This document shows, in pieces, positions 20,218-30,365 of a stretch of 64,000 bases of DNA. The translations under genes were made by a program, and so were the position numbers. Origin of the DNA: Burkholderia humptydooensis (lineage in GTDB: Bacteria; Pseudomonadota; Gammaproteobacteria; Burkholderiales; Burkholderiaceae); contig NZ_CP013380.1 of the NCBI RefSeq assembly GCF_001513745.1, positions 3,596,001-3,660,000 on the forward strand, in the 5' to 3' direction. The first letter of the stretch is position 1. Each line of letters begins with the position of its first letter. The notes beneath the pieces were generated by a model. That model was given only the letters and a program-made list of their open reading frames with translations, searched no databases and had not been told where the DNA came from.

Positions 20218-20832
20218 TCAGTCCTTCAGCGCGACGCGCAGGCCGAGCGCGACGAACGTCGCGCCCGCGAGCCGGTCGAGCCACACGCCAACCCGCGGCC
20301 GGCGCTTGAGCCACACGCCGATCGCGCCCGCGCCGACGCCGAACACCGAGAACACGACGGCCGTCTGCGCCATGAAGAGCGCGCCCAGCTCCAGCATCTG
20401 CAGCGCGACGGGCTGCGCGCCGCGCGGATCGACGAACTGCGGCAGGAACACGACGAAGAACAGCGTCACCTTCGGATTGAGCAGATTGCCGATCACGCTC
20501 TGGCGGAAGATCGTCGACAGCGGTTGCGGCGCGCGCTCGTGCGCGGTCGCGAGGCCCTTGCTGCGCAGCGCCTTGAGGCCGATCCAGATCAGATACGCGC
20601 CGCCCGCGAGCTTGAGCAGGTGAAACGCGACGGGCGACGAGCGCAGCAGCGCGGCGACGCCGAACGCGGCGAGCGTCGTATGGAACAGCACGCCCGACGC
20701 GAAGCCGAGCGCCGCGACGATGCCGGCCGCGCGGCCCTGCGAGATGCCGCGCGCGAGCACCTGCAGGTTGTCGGGGCCGGGCGCGACGGTGATCGCGATC
20801 GACGTCGCGAGGAACAGCATGAAGTTCGGCAT
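20218..20832 (-). CDS. LysE/RhtB family amino-acid exporter
   Basis: This 204-residue protein has the family's usual length with five or six transmembrane helices. The N-terminal LysE signature is ITVAPGPDNLQVLARGISQGRAAGI, and G.AYLIWIGLKALR occurs near residue 75 with NLLNPKVTLFFVVFLPQF near 118. Members export amino acids such as threonine, homoserine lactone or leucine, but the substrate cannot be deduced. It lies between apt and the NUDIX gene on the same strand. Confidence 0.92.
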   Translation of the reverse strand: MPNFMLFLATSIAITVAPGPDNLQVLARGISQGRAAGIVAALGFASGVLFHTTLAAFGVAALLRSSPVAFHLLKLAGGAYLIWIGLKALRSKGLATAHERAPQPLSTIFRQSVIGNLLNPKVTLFFVVFLPQFVDPRGAQPVALQMLELGALFMAQTAVVFSVFGVGAGAIGVWLKRRPRVGVWLDRLAGATFVALGLRVALKD

Positions 20833-20929
20833 CGTGAGCTCGCTTGAATCGGTGGATGAGTGGGCCGCGTTCGGGCGAGCGCGGGATGGAACCGCGGCCG
20901 GGCATCCGGCGCGCGGTGGCGCGCCGCGC

Positions 20930-21493
20930 TCAATGTCCGGCGAATCCGGTGACCGTGTAGAGCGACAGGCCGGCCCCGCGCAGCAGCGCCGAGCCGCCGA
21001 GATCCGGCAGGTCGACGATCGCCGCGCCCTCGACGACCACGGCGCCGAGCCGCTCGAGCAGGTTCTTGCCCGCCATCATCGTGCCGCCCGTCGCGATCAG
21101 GTCGTCGACGATCACGACACGGTCGCCCGGCTGGCACGCGTCTTCATGGATCTCGACGGTCGCGGCGCCGTATTCGAGCGCGTACGATTCGCGCTGCGTC
21201 CGGTACGGCAGCTTGCCGACCTTGCGGATCGGCACGAAGCCGACGGACAGCTCGTACGCGACGATCGGCGCAATGATGAAGCCGCGCGCGTCGAGGCCCG
21301 CGACGTAGTCGAGCTTCGCGTCGACATAGCGCTCGACAAACAGATCGACGAGCACGCGCAGCGCCTTCGCGCTTTGCAAGAGCGGCGTGATGTCGCGGAA
21401 CATCACGCCCGGCTGCGGCCAGTTCGGCACCGTGCGGATGCGGCTGTGAATGAACTCGACGGGATCGAGCTGCGCGTCCGACGACGTGGACAT
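20930..21493 (-). CDS. apt: Adenine phosphoribosyltransferase
   Basis: Apt makes AMP from adenine and PRPP (purine salvage). The 187-residue protein has the PRPP-binding motif [14 protein letters not shown] (about 125-138) and the FRDITPLL and GLDARGFI motifs of the type I PRTase family. Two adjacent ATG codons (21496 and 21493) are available; 21493 has the better spacing (seven bases) from GGAGAG. It is the first gene of the apt-lysE-nudix-purU run and follows the kefB-type gene by 86 bases. Confidence 0.96.
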   Translation of the reverse strand: MSTSSDAQLDPVEFIHSRIRTVPNWPQPGVMFRDITPLLQSAKALRVLVDLFVERYVDAKLDYVAGLDARGFIIAPIVAYELSVGFVPIRKVGKLPYRTQRESYALEYGAATVEIHEDACQPGDRVVIVDDLIATGGTMMAGKNLLERLGAVVVEGAAIVDLPDLGGSALLRGAGLSLYTVTGFAGH

Positions 21494-21579
21494 CATGGAA
21501 CTCTCCGAAAAAAACGGCGCCGGAATCTCGCGCCGTTCGTCGATCGCTCGACAACTCAACAATCAGCGGCCGCGCGGCG

Positions 21580-23589
21580 TCACGCCACCACGGTCGATCC
21601 GCCTTCGCGCCGATGGCGCGACAGCCGCTCCTCGGCCTCCGCGAGCGCCTCGGGCAGCCCGCGCAGCACGACGATGTCGCTCGCGCGCAGCTTCGTCTCG
21701 GGGTCGGGTTCGACGCCGCGAATCCCGTGCCGGCGGATCGCCGTCACCTCGAGGCCGAGCGCGAAAAGCCCCAGCTCGGCGAGCGAGCGGCCGACCGCGT
21801 CCGAACGCGCGTCGACGGGCACCGATTGTAGCCGCACCTGCTCGTGGTCGTCGTCGTCCGCGTCGTCGGCGCCGCGGAAGTAGCCGCGCAGCAGGCTGTA
21901 GCGCGCGTCGCGCATCTCCTCGACGCGCCGCACGACGCGCCGCATCGGCACGCCCATCAGCACGAGCGTGTGCGACGCGAGCATCAGGCTGCCTTCGACG
22001 ATCTCCGGAATCACCTCGGTCGCGCCCGCGGCGAGCAGCCTCTCGAGATCGGCGTCGTCGACCGTGCGCACGATCGCGGGCAACGTCGGCTCGAGCTCGT
22101 GCACGTTGTGCAGCACGCGCAGCGCGGACGGCGTGTTCGCATACGTGACGGCCACGGCCGCCGCGCGATGGATGCCCGCCGCGAGCAGCGACTCGCGGCG
22201 CGCGGCGTCGCCGAACACGACCGATTCGCCCGCCGCGGCCGCCGCCGTCACGCGGTCCGGATCGAGGTCGAGCGCGACGTACGCGATCCCCTCCTGCTCG
22301 AGCATCCGCGCGAGATTCTGCCCGGCGCGGCCGTAGCCGCAGACGATCACATGGCCCTTCTGCTTGATGCTCTGCGTCGCGATCCGCGTCATCTGCAGCG
22401 ATTGCTGCATCCATTCGGCGGCGGACAGCCGCATCACGATCCGGTCCGCGTTCTGGATCAGGAACGGCGCGGCGAGCATCGACAGCAGCATCGACGCGAG
22501 GATCGACTGCAACAGCGTCGCGTCGACGAGATGCCGGTCGAGAATCAGGTTCAGCAGCACGAAGCCGAATTCGCCCGCCTGCGCGAGCCCGAGCCCCGTG
22601 CGCATCGCGACGCCGGGCGTCGCGCCGAACGCGCGCGCGAGCGCCGTGATCATCACGCTCTTGAGCAGCACCTGGCCGGCGAAGAACGCGAGCACGAGAA
22701 ACGGATGCCGCCAGATCACGCTCGGATCGAGCAGCATGCCGGTCGTCACGAAGAACAGGCCGAGCAGCACGTCGCGGAACGGCTTGATGTCCTCCTCCAC
22801 CTGATGCCGGTAGGGCGTCTCGGAGATCAGCATCCCCGCGATGAACGCGCCGAGCGCGAGCGACAGGCCGAAGCGGTCGGTGATGAACGCGGCGCCGAGC
22901 GTGACGAGCAGCAGGTTCAGCACGAACAGCTCCTGCGAGCGCCGCCGCGCGACGACGTTCAGCCACCGCGTCATGAAGCGCTGGCCGACGATCAGCAACA
23001 GCGCGAGCGCGACGACGATCTTCACGGCCGCGAGCCCGAGCGACATCGCGAGATCCCTGGACGATTCGCCGCCGAACGCGGCGATCACGATGAGCAGCGG
23101 CACGACGGCGAGATCCTGGAACAGCAGCACGCCGAAGATGTTGCGGCCGTGCTCGGTCTCGATCTCGAGCCGCTCGGCGAGCATCTTCGAGACGATCGCC
23201 GTCGACGACATCGCGAGCGCGCCGCCGAGCGCGACGCTGCCTTCCCACGTGATATGCATCCAGCGCTCGAAGAGCGCGCCCAGCGCGAGCGCGATCGCGA
23301 TCGTGCCGAGCACCTGCGCGAGCCCGAGCCCGAATACGAGCCGGCGCATCGCGCGCAGCTTCGACAGGGAGAACTCGAGGCCGATCGAGAACATCAGGAA
23401 CACGACGCCGAACTCGGCGAGATGCTCGGCGCGCTCGAGGTCGGCCGCGAAGCCGAGCGCATGCGGGCCGACCACGATGCCGACCGTCAGATAGCCGAGC
23501 ATCGGCGGCAGGTTCAGCGAACGGAACACGACGACGCCCGCCACCGAGGCAAGCAGCAGCAGAAGCGTCATTTCGAGCGGGGAAATCAC
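21580..23589 (-). CDS. Monovalent cation:proton antiporter-2 (Kef type)
   Basis: This 669-residue protein has an N-terminal Na+/H+ exchanger domain with about 12 helices (residues 5-385), then a Rossmann TrkA-N/RCK domain (GHVIVCGYGRAGQNLARML, about 408-428) and a C-terminal TrkA-C region. This architecture is that of KefB/KefC potassium efflux systems, though glutathione gating residues cannot be verified. The start is taken as GTG 23589 (reads VISPLEMTLLLLLAS); ATG 23571, six codons in, is the alternative. It is divergent from kdsD with 126 bases between. Confidence 0.9.
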   Translation of the reverse strand: MISPLEMTLLLLLASVAGVVVFRSLNLPPMLGYLTVGIVVGPHALGFAADLERAEHLAEFGVVFLMFSIGLEFSLSKLRAMRRLVFGLGLAQVLGTIAIALALGALFERWMHITWEGSVALGGALAMSSTAIVSKMLAERLEIETEHGRNIFGVLLFQDLAVVPLLIVIAAFGGESSRDLAMSLGLAAVKIVVALALLLIVGQRFMTRWLNVVARRRSQELFVLNLLLVTLGAAFITDRFGLSLALGAFIAGMLISETPYRHQVEEDIKPFRDVLLGLFFVTTGMLLDPSVIWRHPFLVLAFFAGQVLLKSVMITALARAFGATPGVAMRTGLGLAQAGEFGFVLLNLILDRHLVDATLLQSILASMLLSMLAAPFLIQNADRIVMRLSAAEWMQQSLQMTRIATQSIKQKGHVIVCGYGRAGQNLARMLEQEGIAYVALDLDPDRVTAAAAAGESVVFGDAARRESLLAAGIHRAAAVAVTYANTPSALRVLHNVHELEPTLPAIVRTVDDADLERLLAAGATEVIPEIVEGSLMLASHTLVLMGVPMRRVVRRVEEMRDARYSLLRGYFRGADDADDDDHEQVRLQSVPVDARSDAVGRSLAELGLFALGLEVTAIRRHGIRGVEPDPETKLRASDIVVLRGLPEALAEAEERLSRHRREGGSTVVA

Positions 23590-23700
23590 GGGCAAAGCGT
23601 CCTCGTTCGTCGACGGCGCCGCGAAACGGACGCCGGGTTGGGCCGGGAGACTACTCGAAAAGGTGGGCGCAAGGGGCCCGGCGCGGCGAACAAACGCCTT

Positions 23701-23709
23701 TGCTATACT
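23701..23709 (+). promoter_or_regulatory. Extended -10 element immediately before kdsD
   Basis: TGCTATACT ends seven bases before the kdsD ATG, and no Shine-Dalgarno sequence lies between. A transcript from it would start at or near the A of ATG, so a leaderless mRNA is possible. No convincing -35 is seen. Confidence 0.45.
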
Positions 23710-23715
23710 CCGCGC

Positions 23716-24699
23716 ATGATAGCGAAAATCAATGATGATCGGGCGCTCGCGCTCGCCCGCGACGTGCTCGACATCGAGGCGAACGCCGTGCGCGCGCTCG
23801 CCGGCCAGCTCGACGGCGAATTCGTCGCCGCGGTCGGGCTGCTTCTGAATTGCCGCGGACGCGTCGTCGTGTCCGGCATCGGCAAATCGGGGCACATCGC
23901 CCGCAAGATCGCAGCGACGCTCGCGAGCACCGGCACCCCCGCGTTTTTCGTCCATCCGGCCGAAGCCAGCCACGGCGACCTCGGCATGGTCACGAAGGAC
24001 GACGTGTTCATCGCGATCTCGAACTCCGGCGAATCGGAGGAGCTCGTCGCGATCCTGCCGCTCATCAAGCGGCTCGGCGCGAAGCTGATCGCAATGACGG
24101 GCCGCCCGGCATCGAGCCTCGCGACGCTCTCGGACGTCCATCTGAACGCGGGCGTCGCGAAGGAAGCCTGCCCGCTGAACCTCGCGCCGACGGCCAGCAC
24201 GACGGCCGCGCTCGCGCTCGGCGACGCGCTCGCCGTCGCGGTGCTCGACGCGCGCGGCTTCGGCTCCGACGATTTCGCGCGCTCGCACCCCGGCGGCGCG
24301 CTCGGCCGGCGCCTGCTCACGTACGTGCGCGACGTGATGCGCACGGGCGACGAAGTGCCCGCCGTGCCGCTTGGCGCGACGCTCTCCGACGCCCTCTTCC
24401 AGATCACCGCGAAGCGCATGGGCATGACGGCCGTCGTCGACGACGCGGGCCGCGTGGCCGGCATCTTCACCGACGGCGACCTGCGCCGCGTGCTCGAGCG
24501 CGACGGCGATTTCCGCCGGCTGCCGATCATCGACGTGATGACGCACGATCCGCGCACGATCGCGCCGGATCACCTCGCCGTCGAGGCGGTGGAACTGATG
24601 GAGCGCCACCGGATCAACCAGATGCTCGTCGTCGACGAGCACGGCGCGCTGATCGGCGCGCTCAACATGCACGATCTGTTCTCGAAGAAGGTGATTTGA
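23716..24699 (+). CDS. kdsD: D-arabinose 5-phosphate isomerase (KpsF/GutQ family)
   Basis: KdsD interconverts ribulose-5-P and arabinose-5-P, the first step of Kdo synthesis for lipopolysaccharide. The 327-residue protein has an N-terminal SIS domain (GIGKSGHIARKIAATLASTGTP, SHGDLGMV, ISNSGESEEL) and two C-terminal CBS domains (about 205-327; GIFTDGDLRR near 255). It opens the cluster kdsD-kdsC-lptC-lptA-lptB-rpoN and overlaps kdsC by one base (TGATG). Confidence 0.97.
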   Translation: MIAKINDDRALALARDVLDIEANAVRALAGQLDGEFVAAVGLLLNCRGRVVVSGIGKSGHIARKIAATLASTGTPAFFVHPAEASHGDLGMVTKDDVFIAISNSGESEELVAILPLIKRLGAKLIAMTGRPASSLATLSDVHLNAGVAKEACPLNLAPTASTTAALALGDALAVAVLDARGFGSDDFARSHPGGALGRRLLTYVRDVMRTGDEVPAVPLGATLSDALFQITAKRMGMTAVVDDAGRVAGIFTDGDLRRVLERDGDFRRLPIIDVMTHDPRTIAPDHLAVEAVELMERHRINQMLVVDEHGALIGALNMHDLFSKKVI

Positions 24700-25238
24700 T
24701 GTCCGCGCCCCCTGCCACGGCGGCCGAACGCGCGAGCCGCGTGAAGCTGATGATTTTCGACGTCGACGGCGTGCTGACCGACGGCGGCCTCCATTTCACC
24801 GCAGCGGGCGACACGACGAAGTCGTTCAACACGCTCGACGGCCACGGCGTGAAGCTCCTCGGCGAAGCGGGCATCGCGACCGCGATCATCACCGGCCGCC
24901 GCTCGGAAGCCGTCGCCGCGCGCGCGCGGGAAATGCGCATCGCGCACCTGCATCAGGGCGTCGAGAACAAGCTCGCCGTGTTCGGCGAGCTGCTGCGCAC
25001 GCTCGGCCTCGAGCCCGCCGAGTGCGGCTACATGGGCGACGACTGGCCCGACCTCGCGGTGATGCTGCGTTGCGGCTTCGCGGCCGCGCCGGCGAACGCG
25101 CATCCGGACGTGATCGCGCGCGCGCACTGGGTCGCCGAGGCCCGCGGCGGCCACGGCGCGGTGCGCGAAGCGTGCGACGCGATCCTGCGCGCGCAGCGCC
25201 GCTACGACGCGCTGCTCGCCGCCGCCTGCGGAGCCTGA
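24699..25238 (+). CDS. kdsC: 3-deoxy-D-manno-octulosonate 8-phosphate phosphatase
   Basis: KdsC removes the phosphate from Kdo-8-P. The 179-residue HAD-superfamily protein carries the nucleophile motif DVDGVLTDG (residues 20-28), ITGRRS (motif II) and GDDWPDL (motif IV), with the short no-cap architecture of KdsC. It overlaps kdsD by one base and is followed four bases after its stop by lptC, so translational coupling is expected. Confidence 0.97.
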   Translation: MSAPPATAAERASRVKLMIFDVDGVLTDGGLHFTAAGDTTKSFNTLDGHGVKLLGEAGIATAIITGRRSEAVAARAREMRIAHLHQGVENKLAVFGELLRTLGLEPAECGYMGDDWPDLAVMLRCGFAAAPANAHPDVIARAHWVAEARGGHGAVREACDAILRAQRRYDALLAAACGA

Positions 25239-25242
25239 GCGG

Positions 25243-25857
25243 ATGGACGGCAAATTCCGGCTGACCTCGCTGATCCCGCTCGTCGCGATGGCGGCGCTCG
25301 CGGGCGGCACGTACTGGCTGCTGCAGGCCACGCTGCCGCCGCCCGGCGAGGCGCTCGTGCGGCCGAAGTCGCACACGCCCGACTATTTCGCGAACAATTT
25401 CTCCGTCACCGAGCTCGACCAGACGGGCTCGACCCAGTACCGGCTGACGGCGGCGGGCCTCGTCCATTACGAAGACGACGAGACGAGCGAGCTCGCGCAG
25501 CCGGCGCTGCGCGCGTTCCAGCCCGGCAAGCCGACCGTGACCGCCACCGCGAAGCGCGGCGCCGTCAACGGCGACGTGTCGATCGTCGATTTGTATGACG
25601 ATGCGCGAATCCTGCGCGCGGCGGGCGCGGGCGACCCGCCGATGCAGGCGGATTCCCAGCATTTCCGGGTGTTGGTCAACGACGATGTGATCGAGACCGA
25701 AAAGCCGGTTAAACTTCAGCGCGGCCTGTCGATCGCGAACGCCGCCGCCGGGATGAAGTACAACAACGTCACCCGGGTCATCGAACTTTACGGCAACGTG
25801 CGCGGCACGATCGCCGCTTCCGACACGTCCGGCGGCGCTGCTGGCCAACCCAAGTAA
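25243..25857 (+). CDS. lptC: LPS export periplasmic/membrane protein LptC
   Basis: This 204-residue protein has a single N-terminal membrane anchor (LIPLVAMAALAGGTYWLLQA, residues 10-29) and a beta-jellyroll periplasmic domain (PDYFANNFSVTELDQTGSTQYRL, GNVRGTI near the end). LptC accepts LPS from the LptB2FG transporter and passes it to LptA. Its place between kdsC and lptA fixes the assignment. Confidence 0.95.
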   Translation: MDGKFRLTSLIPLVAMAALAGGTYWLLQATLPPPGEALVRPKSHTPDYFANNFSVTELDQTGSTQYRLTAAGLVHYEDDETSELAQPALRAFQPGKPTVTATAKRGAVNGDVSIVDLYDDARILRAAGAGDPPMQADSQHFRVLVNDDVIETEKPVKLQRGLSIANAAAGMKYNNVTRVIELYGNVRGTIAASDTSGGAAGQPK

Positions 25858-25875
25858 CTCACCACGCGGGACTGC

Positions 25876-26541
25876 ATGAACGAATCGTTCCCTTGTTTAT
25901 TTCCGAGCGGCGCACGCCGCGCCGCGCGCGCGTTGGTCGCGGCGGCGCTCGTCGCGGCGCCGCTCGCGGGCGTCGCGCCCGCAGCCCACGCCGAGAAGGC
26001 CGACCGCGACAAGCCGATCAACGTCGAAGCGGACAACCTCACCTATGACGACCTGAAGCAGGTCACGGTCGCCACCGGCAACGTCGTCATCACGAAGGGC
26101 ACGATCCTGATCAAGGGCGATCGCGTCGAGGTGCGCCAGGACCCGCAGGGTTACCAGTACGCAACGGCGACGGCCTCCGGCAAGAAACACGCGTCGTTCC
26201 GCCAGAAGCGCGAGGGCCTCGACGAGTACATCGACGGCGACGCCGAGCGCATCGACTACGACGGCAAGCAGGATCTGACCACGCTCACGACGAACGCGAC
26301 CGTGCGCCGCCTGCAGGGCCAGTCGACCGTCGCCGACACGGTCCACGGCAGCGTGATCACGTACGACGGCCAGCGCGACTTCTACACGGCGCGCGGCGGC
26401 AAGGACGTCGCCGGTCCGGGCAACCCGGGCGGCCGCGTGCGCGCGATGCTGACGCCGAAGAACGGCGGCCCCGCGCCGCTGTCAGGCGGCCCCGCGCGGC
26501 TCGCGCCGTCGAACGACGTCCAGGGAGCGCCGAACCCGTGA
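25876..26541 (+). CDS. lptA: LPS transport periplasmic protein LptA
   Basis: This 221-residue protein has a Sec signal peptide (Ala-rich, cleavage near [12 protein letters not shown], about residue 39) and the OstA/LptA beta-jellyroll ([35 protein letters not shown]). It bridges the periplasm in the Lpt machine. The C-terminal ~35 residues are Pro/Gly rich and probably disordered. Its TGA stop overlaps the GTG start of lptB (GTGA). Confidence 0.96.
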   Translation: MNESFPCLFPSGARRAARALVAAALVAAPLAGVAPAAHAEKADRDKPINVEADNLTYDDLKQVTVATGNVVITKGTILIKGDRVEVRQDPQGYQYATATASGKKHASFRQKREGLDEYIDGDAERIDYDGKQDLTTLTTNATVRRLQGQSTVADTVHGSVITYDGQRDFYTARGGKDVAGPGNPGGRVRAMLTPKNGGPAPLSGGPARLAPSNDVQGAPNP

Positions 26542-27314
26542 ACGCCCTCCCCAATCGCCAACCGGCCGGCACGTCGAGCTCGCTCGTCGTGCGCAACCTG
26601 AAGAAACGCTACGGCTCGCGCACCGTCGTCAAGGACGTGTCGCTCGACGTGAAGAGCGGCGAAGTGGTCGGCCTGCTCGGTCCGAACGGCGCCGGCAAGA
26701 CGACGTCGTTCTACATGATCGTCGGCCTCGTGCCGCTCGACGCGGGCGACATCTCGCTGAACGGCAGCCCGATCAGCCTGATGCCGATCCACAAGCGCGC
26801 GTCGCTCGGCCTGTCGTACCTGCCGCAGGAAGCGTCGGTGTTCCGCAAGCTGACCGTCGAGCAGAACGTGCGCGCGGTGCTCGAGCTGCAGCACGACGAC
26901 AACGGCAAGCGGCTGTCGAAGGACGAGATCGGCGCGCGCACGGAAGCGCTCCTCGAAGAGCTGCAGATCGCGCACCTGCGCGAGAATCCGGCGCTGTCGC
27001 TGTCGGGCGGCGAGCGCCGCCGCGTCGAGATCGCGCGCGCGCTCGCGAGCAACCCGAGCTTCATCCTGCTCGACGAGCCGTTCGCGGGCGTCGACCCGAT
27101 CGCGGTGCTCGAAATCCAGAAGATCGTGAAGTTCCTGAAGCAGCGCAACATCGGCGTGCTGATCACCGATCACAACGTGCGCGAGACGCTCGGCATCTGC
27201 GATCACGCGTACATCATCAGCGACGGCTCGGTGCTCGCGTCCGGCGCGCCGAAGGAAATCATCGAAAACGAAAGCGTGCGGCGCGTCTACCTCGGCGAGC
27301 ACTTCCGCATGTAG
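26538..27314 (+). CDS. lptB: LPS export ABC transporter ATP-binding protein LptB
   Basis: This 258-residue ABC ATPase powers extraction of LPS from the inner membrane. It has Walker [11 protein letters not shown] (about 52-61), signature [15 protein letters not shown], Walker [14 protein letters not shown] and the switch His in TDHNV. The N-terminus is about 15 residues longer than E. coli LptB. GTG 26538 is the start because it overlaps the lptA stop (GTGA). Confidence 0.97.
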   Translation: MNALPNRQPAGTSSSLVVRNLKKRYGSRTVVKDVSLDVKSGEVVGLLGPNGAGKTTSFYMIVGLVPLDAGDISLNGSPISLMPIHKRASLGLSYLPQEASVFRKLTVEQNVRAVLELQHDDNGKRLSKDEIGARTEALLEELQIAHLRENPALSLSGGERRRVEIARALASNPSFILLDEPFAGVDPIAVLEIQKIVKFLKQRNIGVLITDHNVRETLGICDHAYIISDGSVLASGAPKEIIENESVRRVYLGEHFRM

Positions 27315-27482
27315 GCGGCGCGGGACACGATCCCGCGGCCGCCCGCTCCCCGGCGCGATCCGCGCCGCCTCACCGCACGCCCGGCTCGCGCCGCGCGCGC
27401 TCGCCCCGCGCGCCGAGCGTCATCCCGAATGCCTCAACGCGCCGCCCTCGTGGCAAACTTCCGGTACGACTCCCTTTTTGCC

Positions 27483-28991
27483 ATGAAAGCCAGTCTCCAA
27501 CTTCGCCTGTCGCAGCATCTCGCGCTCACGCCCCAGCTTCAGCAGTCGATCCGGCTGCTGCAGTTGTCGACGCTCGAACTGCAGCAGGAAGTCGCGACGG
27601 CGATCGCGCAGAACCCGCTGCTCGAAAGCGACGACGACTGGATCGCGAGCCCGTTGCGCGTCGCGGCCGACGGCTCGGTGATCGCGCAGACGCCCGCGCC
27701 GTCCGCGCCCGAGCCGATGGCGGGCGCGTCGAACGGCACGACTGCGACGAATGAGCGCACCGAGCGCGACGAAGCCGCCGGCGTCGACGAATACGACAGC
27801 TATTCGGCCGACAGCGGCGACGCGAACCAGTGGAACCTCGACGATTTCGGCCGCTCGCCCGCCGCGTCCGACGACGACGATCTGCCGCCGATGCAGATCC
27901 ACGAAACGTCGACGTCGCTGCGCGATCATCTGATGGCGCAGTTGCGCGTCACGCAGGCGAGCCCGCGCGATCGCGCGCTCGTCACGTTCCTGATCGAATC
28001 GCTCGACGACGACGGCTATCTGACCGCGTCGCTCGAGGAAGTGCTCGCCGATCTGCCCGAGGAGCTCGAAGTCGACGTCGACGAACTGAATGCGGCGCTC
28101 GCGCTCGTGCACAGCTTCGATCCCGCGGGCGTCGGCGCGCGCTCCGCATCCGAATGCCTGAAGCTGCAACTGCTGCGCCTGGATCCGTCCCCGACGCGCA
28201 CGCTCGCCCTCGATATCGTGTCGCAGCATCTCGAGCTGCTCGCCGCGCGCGATTTCACGCGCCTGCGCAAGCAACTGAAGGCGACCGACGACGAGCTGCG
28301 CGACGCGCACGCGCTGATCCGCTCGCTCGAGCCGTTCCCCGGCGCGGCATACGGCAAGGCCGAAGCCGATTACGTGGTGCCCGACATCATCGTGAAGAAG
28401 ACCGGCCAGAACTGGCAGGCGGAACTCAATCCGGAAGTGGTGCCGAAGCTGCGGATCAACCATCTTTACGCGAACATCCTGCGCAACAGCCGGGGCGATC
28501 CGAGCACGGGATCGCTGAAGCAGCAGCTTCAGGAAGCGCGCTGGCTGATCAAGAATATTCAGCAGCGATTCGAGACGATCCTGCGCGTCGCGCAGGCGAT
28601 TGTCGAACGTCAGAAGAATTTCTTTGCGCACGGCGAAATCGCGATGCGCCCCTTGGTTTTGCGGGAAATAGCTGATACGCTGGGCCTACACGAATCGACT
28701 GTCTCCCGTGTGACAACCGGCAAGTACATGCTGACCCCGTTCGGCACGCTTGAATTTAAGTACTTCTTCGGATCGCACGTATCGACAGACACCGGAGGCG
28801 CCGCGTCGTCGACAGCGATCCGCGCCCTCATCAAACAACTGATAGGAGCCGAAGACCCCAAATCCCCTCTTTCGGACAGTCGCATAGCCGAGCTGCTAGC
28901 GGAACAAGGGTTCGTGGTCGCGCGCCGCACGGTTGCCAAATATCGCGAAGCCCTCAAGATCCCGGCGGTGAATCTGCGCAAGTCTCTGTAG
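27483..28991 (+). CDS. rpoN: RNA polymerase sigma-54 factor
   Basis: RpoN directs transcription from -24/-12 promoters with enhancer-binding activators. The 502-residue protein has Region I at the start ([29 protein letters not shown]), an acidic Region II, the core-binding domain, the HTH near residues 380-400 ([18 protein letters not shown]) and the RpoN box [10 protein letters not shown] near the C-terminus. ATG 27483 matches the family start. It follows lptB as in most proteobacteria and precedes hpf and ptsN. The nirB promoter in this window looks like a target. Confidence 0.98.
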   Translation: MKASLQLRLSQHLALTPQLQQSIRLLQLSTLELQQEVATAIAQNPLLESDDDWIASPLRVAADGSVIAQTPAPSAPEPMAGASNGTTATNERTERDEAAGVDEYDSYSADSGDANQWNLDDFGRSPAASDDDDLPPMQIHETSTSLRDHLMAQLRVTQASPRDRALVTFLIESLDDDGYLTASLEEVLADLPEELEVDVDELNAALALVHSFDPAGVGARSASECLKLQLLRLDPSPTRTLALDIVSQHLELLAARDFTRLRKQLKATDDELRDAHALIRSLEPFPGAAYGKAEADYVVPDIIVKKTGQNWQAELNPEVVPKLRINHLYANILRNSRGDPSTGSLKQQLQEARWLIKNIQQRFETILRVAQAIVERQKNFFAHGEIAMRPLVLREIADTLGLHESTVSRVTTGKYMLTPFGTLEFKYFFGSHVSTDTGGAASSTAIRALIKQLIGAEDPKSPLSDSRIAELLAEQGFVVARRTVAKYREALKIPAVNLRKSL

Positions 28992-29016
28992 CCCGTCGCC
29001 ACACGGCGGGCGTTTT
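28991..29016 (+). terminator. Weak intrinsic terminator after rpoN
   Basis: GCCCGTC and GGCGGGC pair (one G-T) around GCCACAC and are followed by GTTTTCC. It may reduce read-through from rpoN into hpf. Confidence 0.5.
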
Positions 29017-29140
29017 CCGGCCGCCGCATCGTCGACGGCAAAGCCGGCCGACCGATGCTTGCTCACCACGAGCGTCGGCAACAGAATCGGCAGGCATGCC
29101 GCCTCTATGCGGAAGGTGGTCATTAGCTTGGAGAAGCACT

Positions 29141-29500
29141 ATGAACCTGAAGATCAGTGGACACCATCTCGAAGTCACGCCTGCTATCCGCGAATACGTG
29201 ATCACCAAGCTCGACAGGGTGCTACGCCATAGCGATCAGGTCATCGATGGCGCAGTGATCCTCACGGTCGACAACCACAAAGAGAAGGACAAGCGGCAAA
29301 AGGCGGAAATCACGCTGCATCTGAAGGGCAAGGATATCTTCGTCGAAAGTGCGAACGGCGATTTGTACGCGGCGATCGATCTGCTGATCGACAAGCTCGA
29401 CCGCCAGGTCGTCAAGCACATGGAGCGTCTGCAGACGCACACGCACGAGCCGATCAAGCACCAGCAGGCTGCCGAACAGATCGAGCTGCCGCCGCAATGA
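29141..29500 (+). CDS. hpf: Ribosome hibernation promoting factor
   Basis: This 119-residue short-form HPF/RaiA protein has the beta-alpha-beta-beta-beta-alpha fold: [57 protein letters not shown]. It binds the 30S decoding region in stationary phase. ATG 29141 has GGAG at 29130-29133. The position between rpoN and ptsN is the standard arrangement. Confidence 0.96.
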   Translation: MNLKISGHHLEVTPAIREYVITKLDRVLRHSDQVIDGAVILTVDNHKEKDKRQKAEITLHLKGKDIFVESANGDLYAAIDLLIDKLDRQVVKHMERLQTHTHEPIKHQQAAEQIELPPQ

Positions 29501-29524
29501 TCGCGGCGCGACAGCGCCAGCCGA

Positions 29525-29550
29525 ACCGCCCGCCTCGACGGGCGGTTTTT
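29525..29550 (+). terminator. Intrinsic terminator after hpf
   Basis: ACCGCCCG and CGGGCGGT pair around a six-base loop and are followed by TTTTTATT. It separates hpf from ptsN. Confidence 0.88.
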
Positions 29551-29643
29551 TATTGTGCAAACCGCTGCGGCGCGACGCGGATGCGCCGCGCCCCGAGCGA
29601 TTCCCGACGTTTTGCGCGGTGCGCGGCGCCGTCTGCAGTGCTC

Positions 29644-29649
29644 TATAAT
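29644..29649 (+). promoter_or_regulatory. Candidate -10 for ptsN
   Basis: A perfect TATAAT lies 84 bases before the ptsN start, just after the hpf terminator. No good -35 is seen at 16-18 bases, so the call is tentative. Confidence 0.4.
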
Positions 29650-29732
29650 GTCTCGGTTATTATCGGGGGCGATGAGCCGGTTCGCCGCGCTTCACAGGTC
29701 TCCGTCGCCTAACGCCGTCCTTTTTGACCGAC

Positions 29733-30242
29733 ATGGAAAATCAGTCCGCCGCGAGGAGACCCCAGGCCGCCCCTACGCCTGCCAACATGAATCGCCTAGC
29801 CAAAATCCTGCCTCTGGAGAACGTCGTCATCGATCTCTCCGTCACCAGCAAGAAACGCGTCTTCGAACAAGCCGGCCTGATCTTCGAGAATCAGAACGGC
29901 ATCGCCCGCAGCACCGTCACCGACAATCTGTTCGCGCGCGAGCGTCTCGGTTCGACGGGCCTCGGCGAGGGCGTCGCCATTCCGCATGGCCGGATCAAGG
30001 GGCTCAAGCACCCGCTCGCCGCTTTCGTGCGGCTCGCCGAGCCGATCCCGTTCGAAGCGCCGGACGGCCAGCCCGTGTCGCTGCTGATCTTCCTGCTCGT
30101 GCCCGAGCAGGCGACGCAGGCGCACCTCGAAATCCTTTCCGAAATCGCCCAGTTGCTGTCCGACCGCGACACGCGCGAGCGTCTGCATACCGAACCGGAC
30201 CGCGACGAGTTGCATCGACTCCTGACTCAGTGGCAACCTTAG
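29733..30242 (+). CDS. ptsN: PTS-Ntr EIIA component
   Basis: This is the EIIANtr regulatory phosphocarrier, with phosphorylatable His in the AIPHGR motif. With ATG 29733 it is 169 residues; ATG 29787 (MNRLAKILPLENV) would give 151 residues and starts right at the domain. Neither has a clear ribosome site. EIIANtr signals nitrogen and potassium status in the PTS-Ntr system. hprK and rapZ follow, as in other betaproteobacteria. Confidence 0.94.
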   Translation: MENQSAARRPQAAPTPANMNRLAKILPLENVVIDLSVTSKKRVFEQAGLIFENQNGIARSTVTDNLFARERLGSTGLGEGVAIPHGRIKGLKHPLAAFVRLAEPIPFEAPDGQPVSLLIFLLVPEQATQAHLEILSEIAQLLSDRDTRERLHTEPDRDELHRLLTQWQP

Positions 30243-30365
30243 GCTGATCGGGGCGGTTCGTTCCCCATTGCGTCGCGGCCCGCGCCGCCGAGCCGCCCGC
30301 CGCCGGACCGGCGCCGCAACCGTCGTTGCAGCGCCAGGGCGCCGGCTCCTTGGAGTGACGGACTC

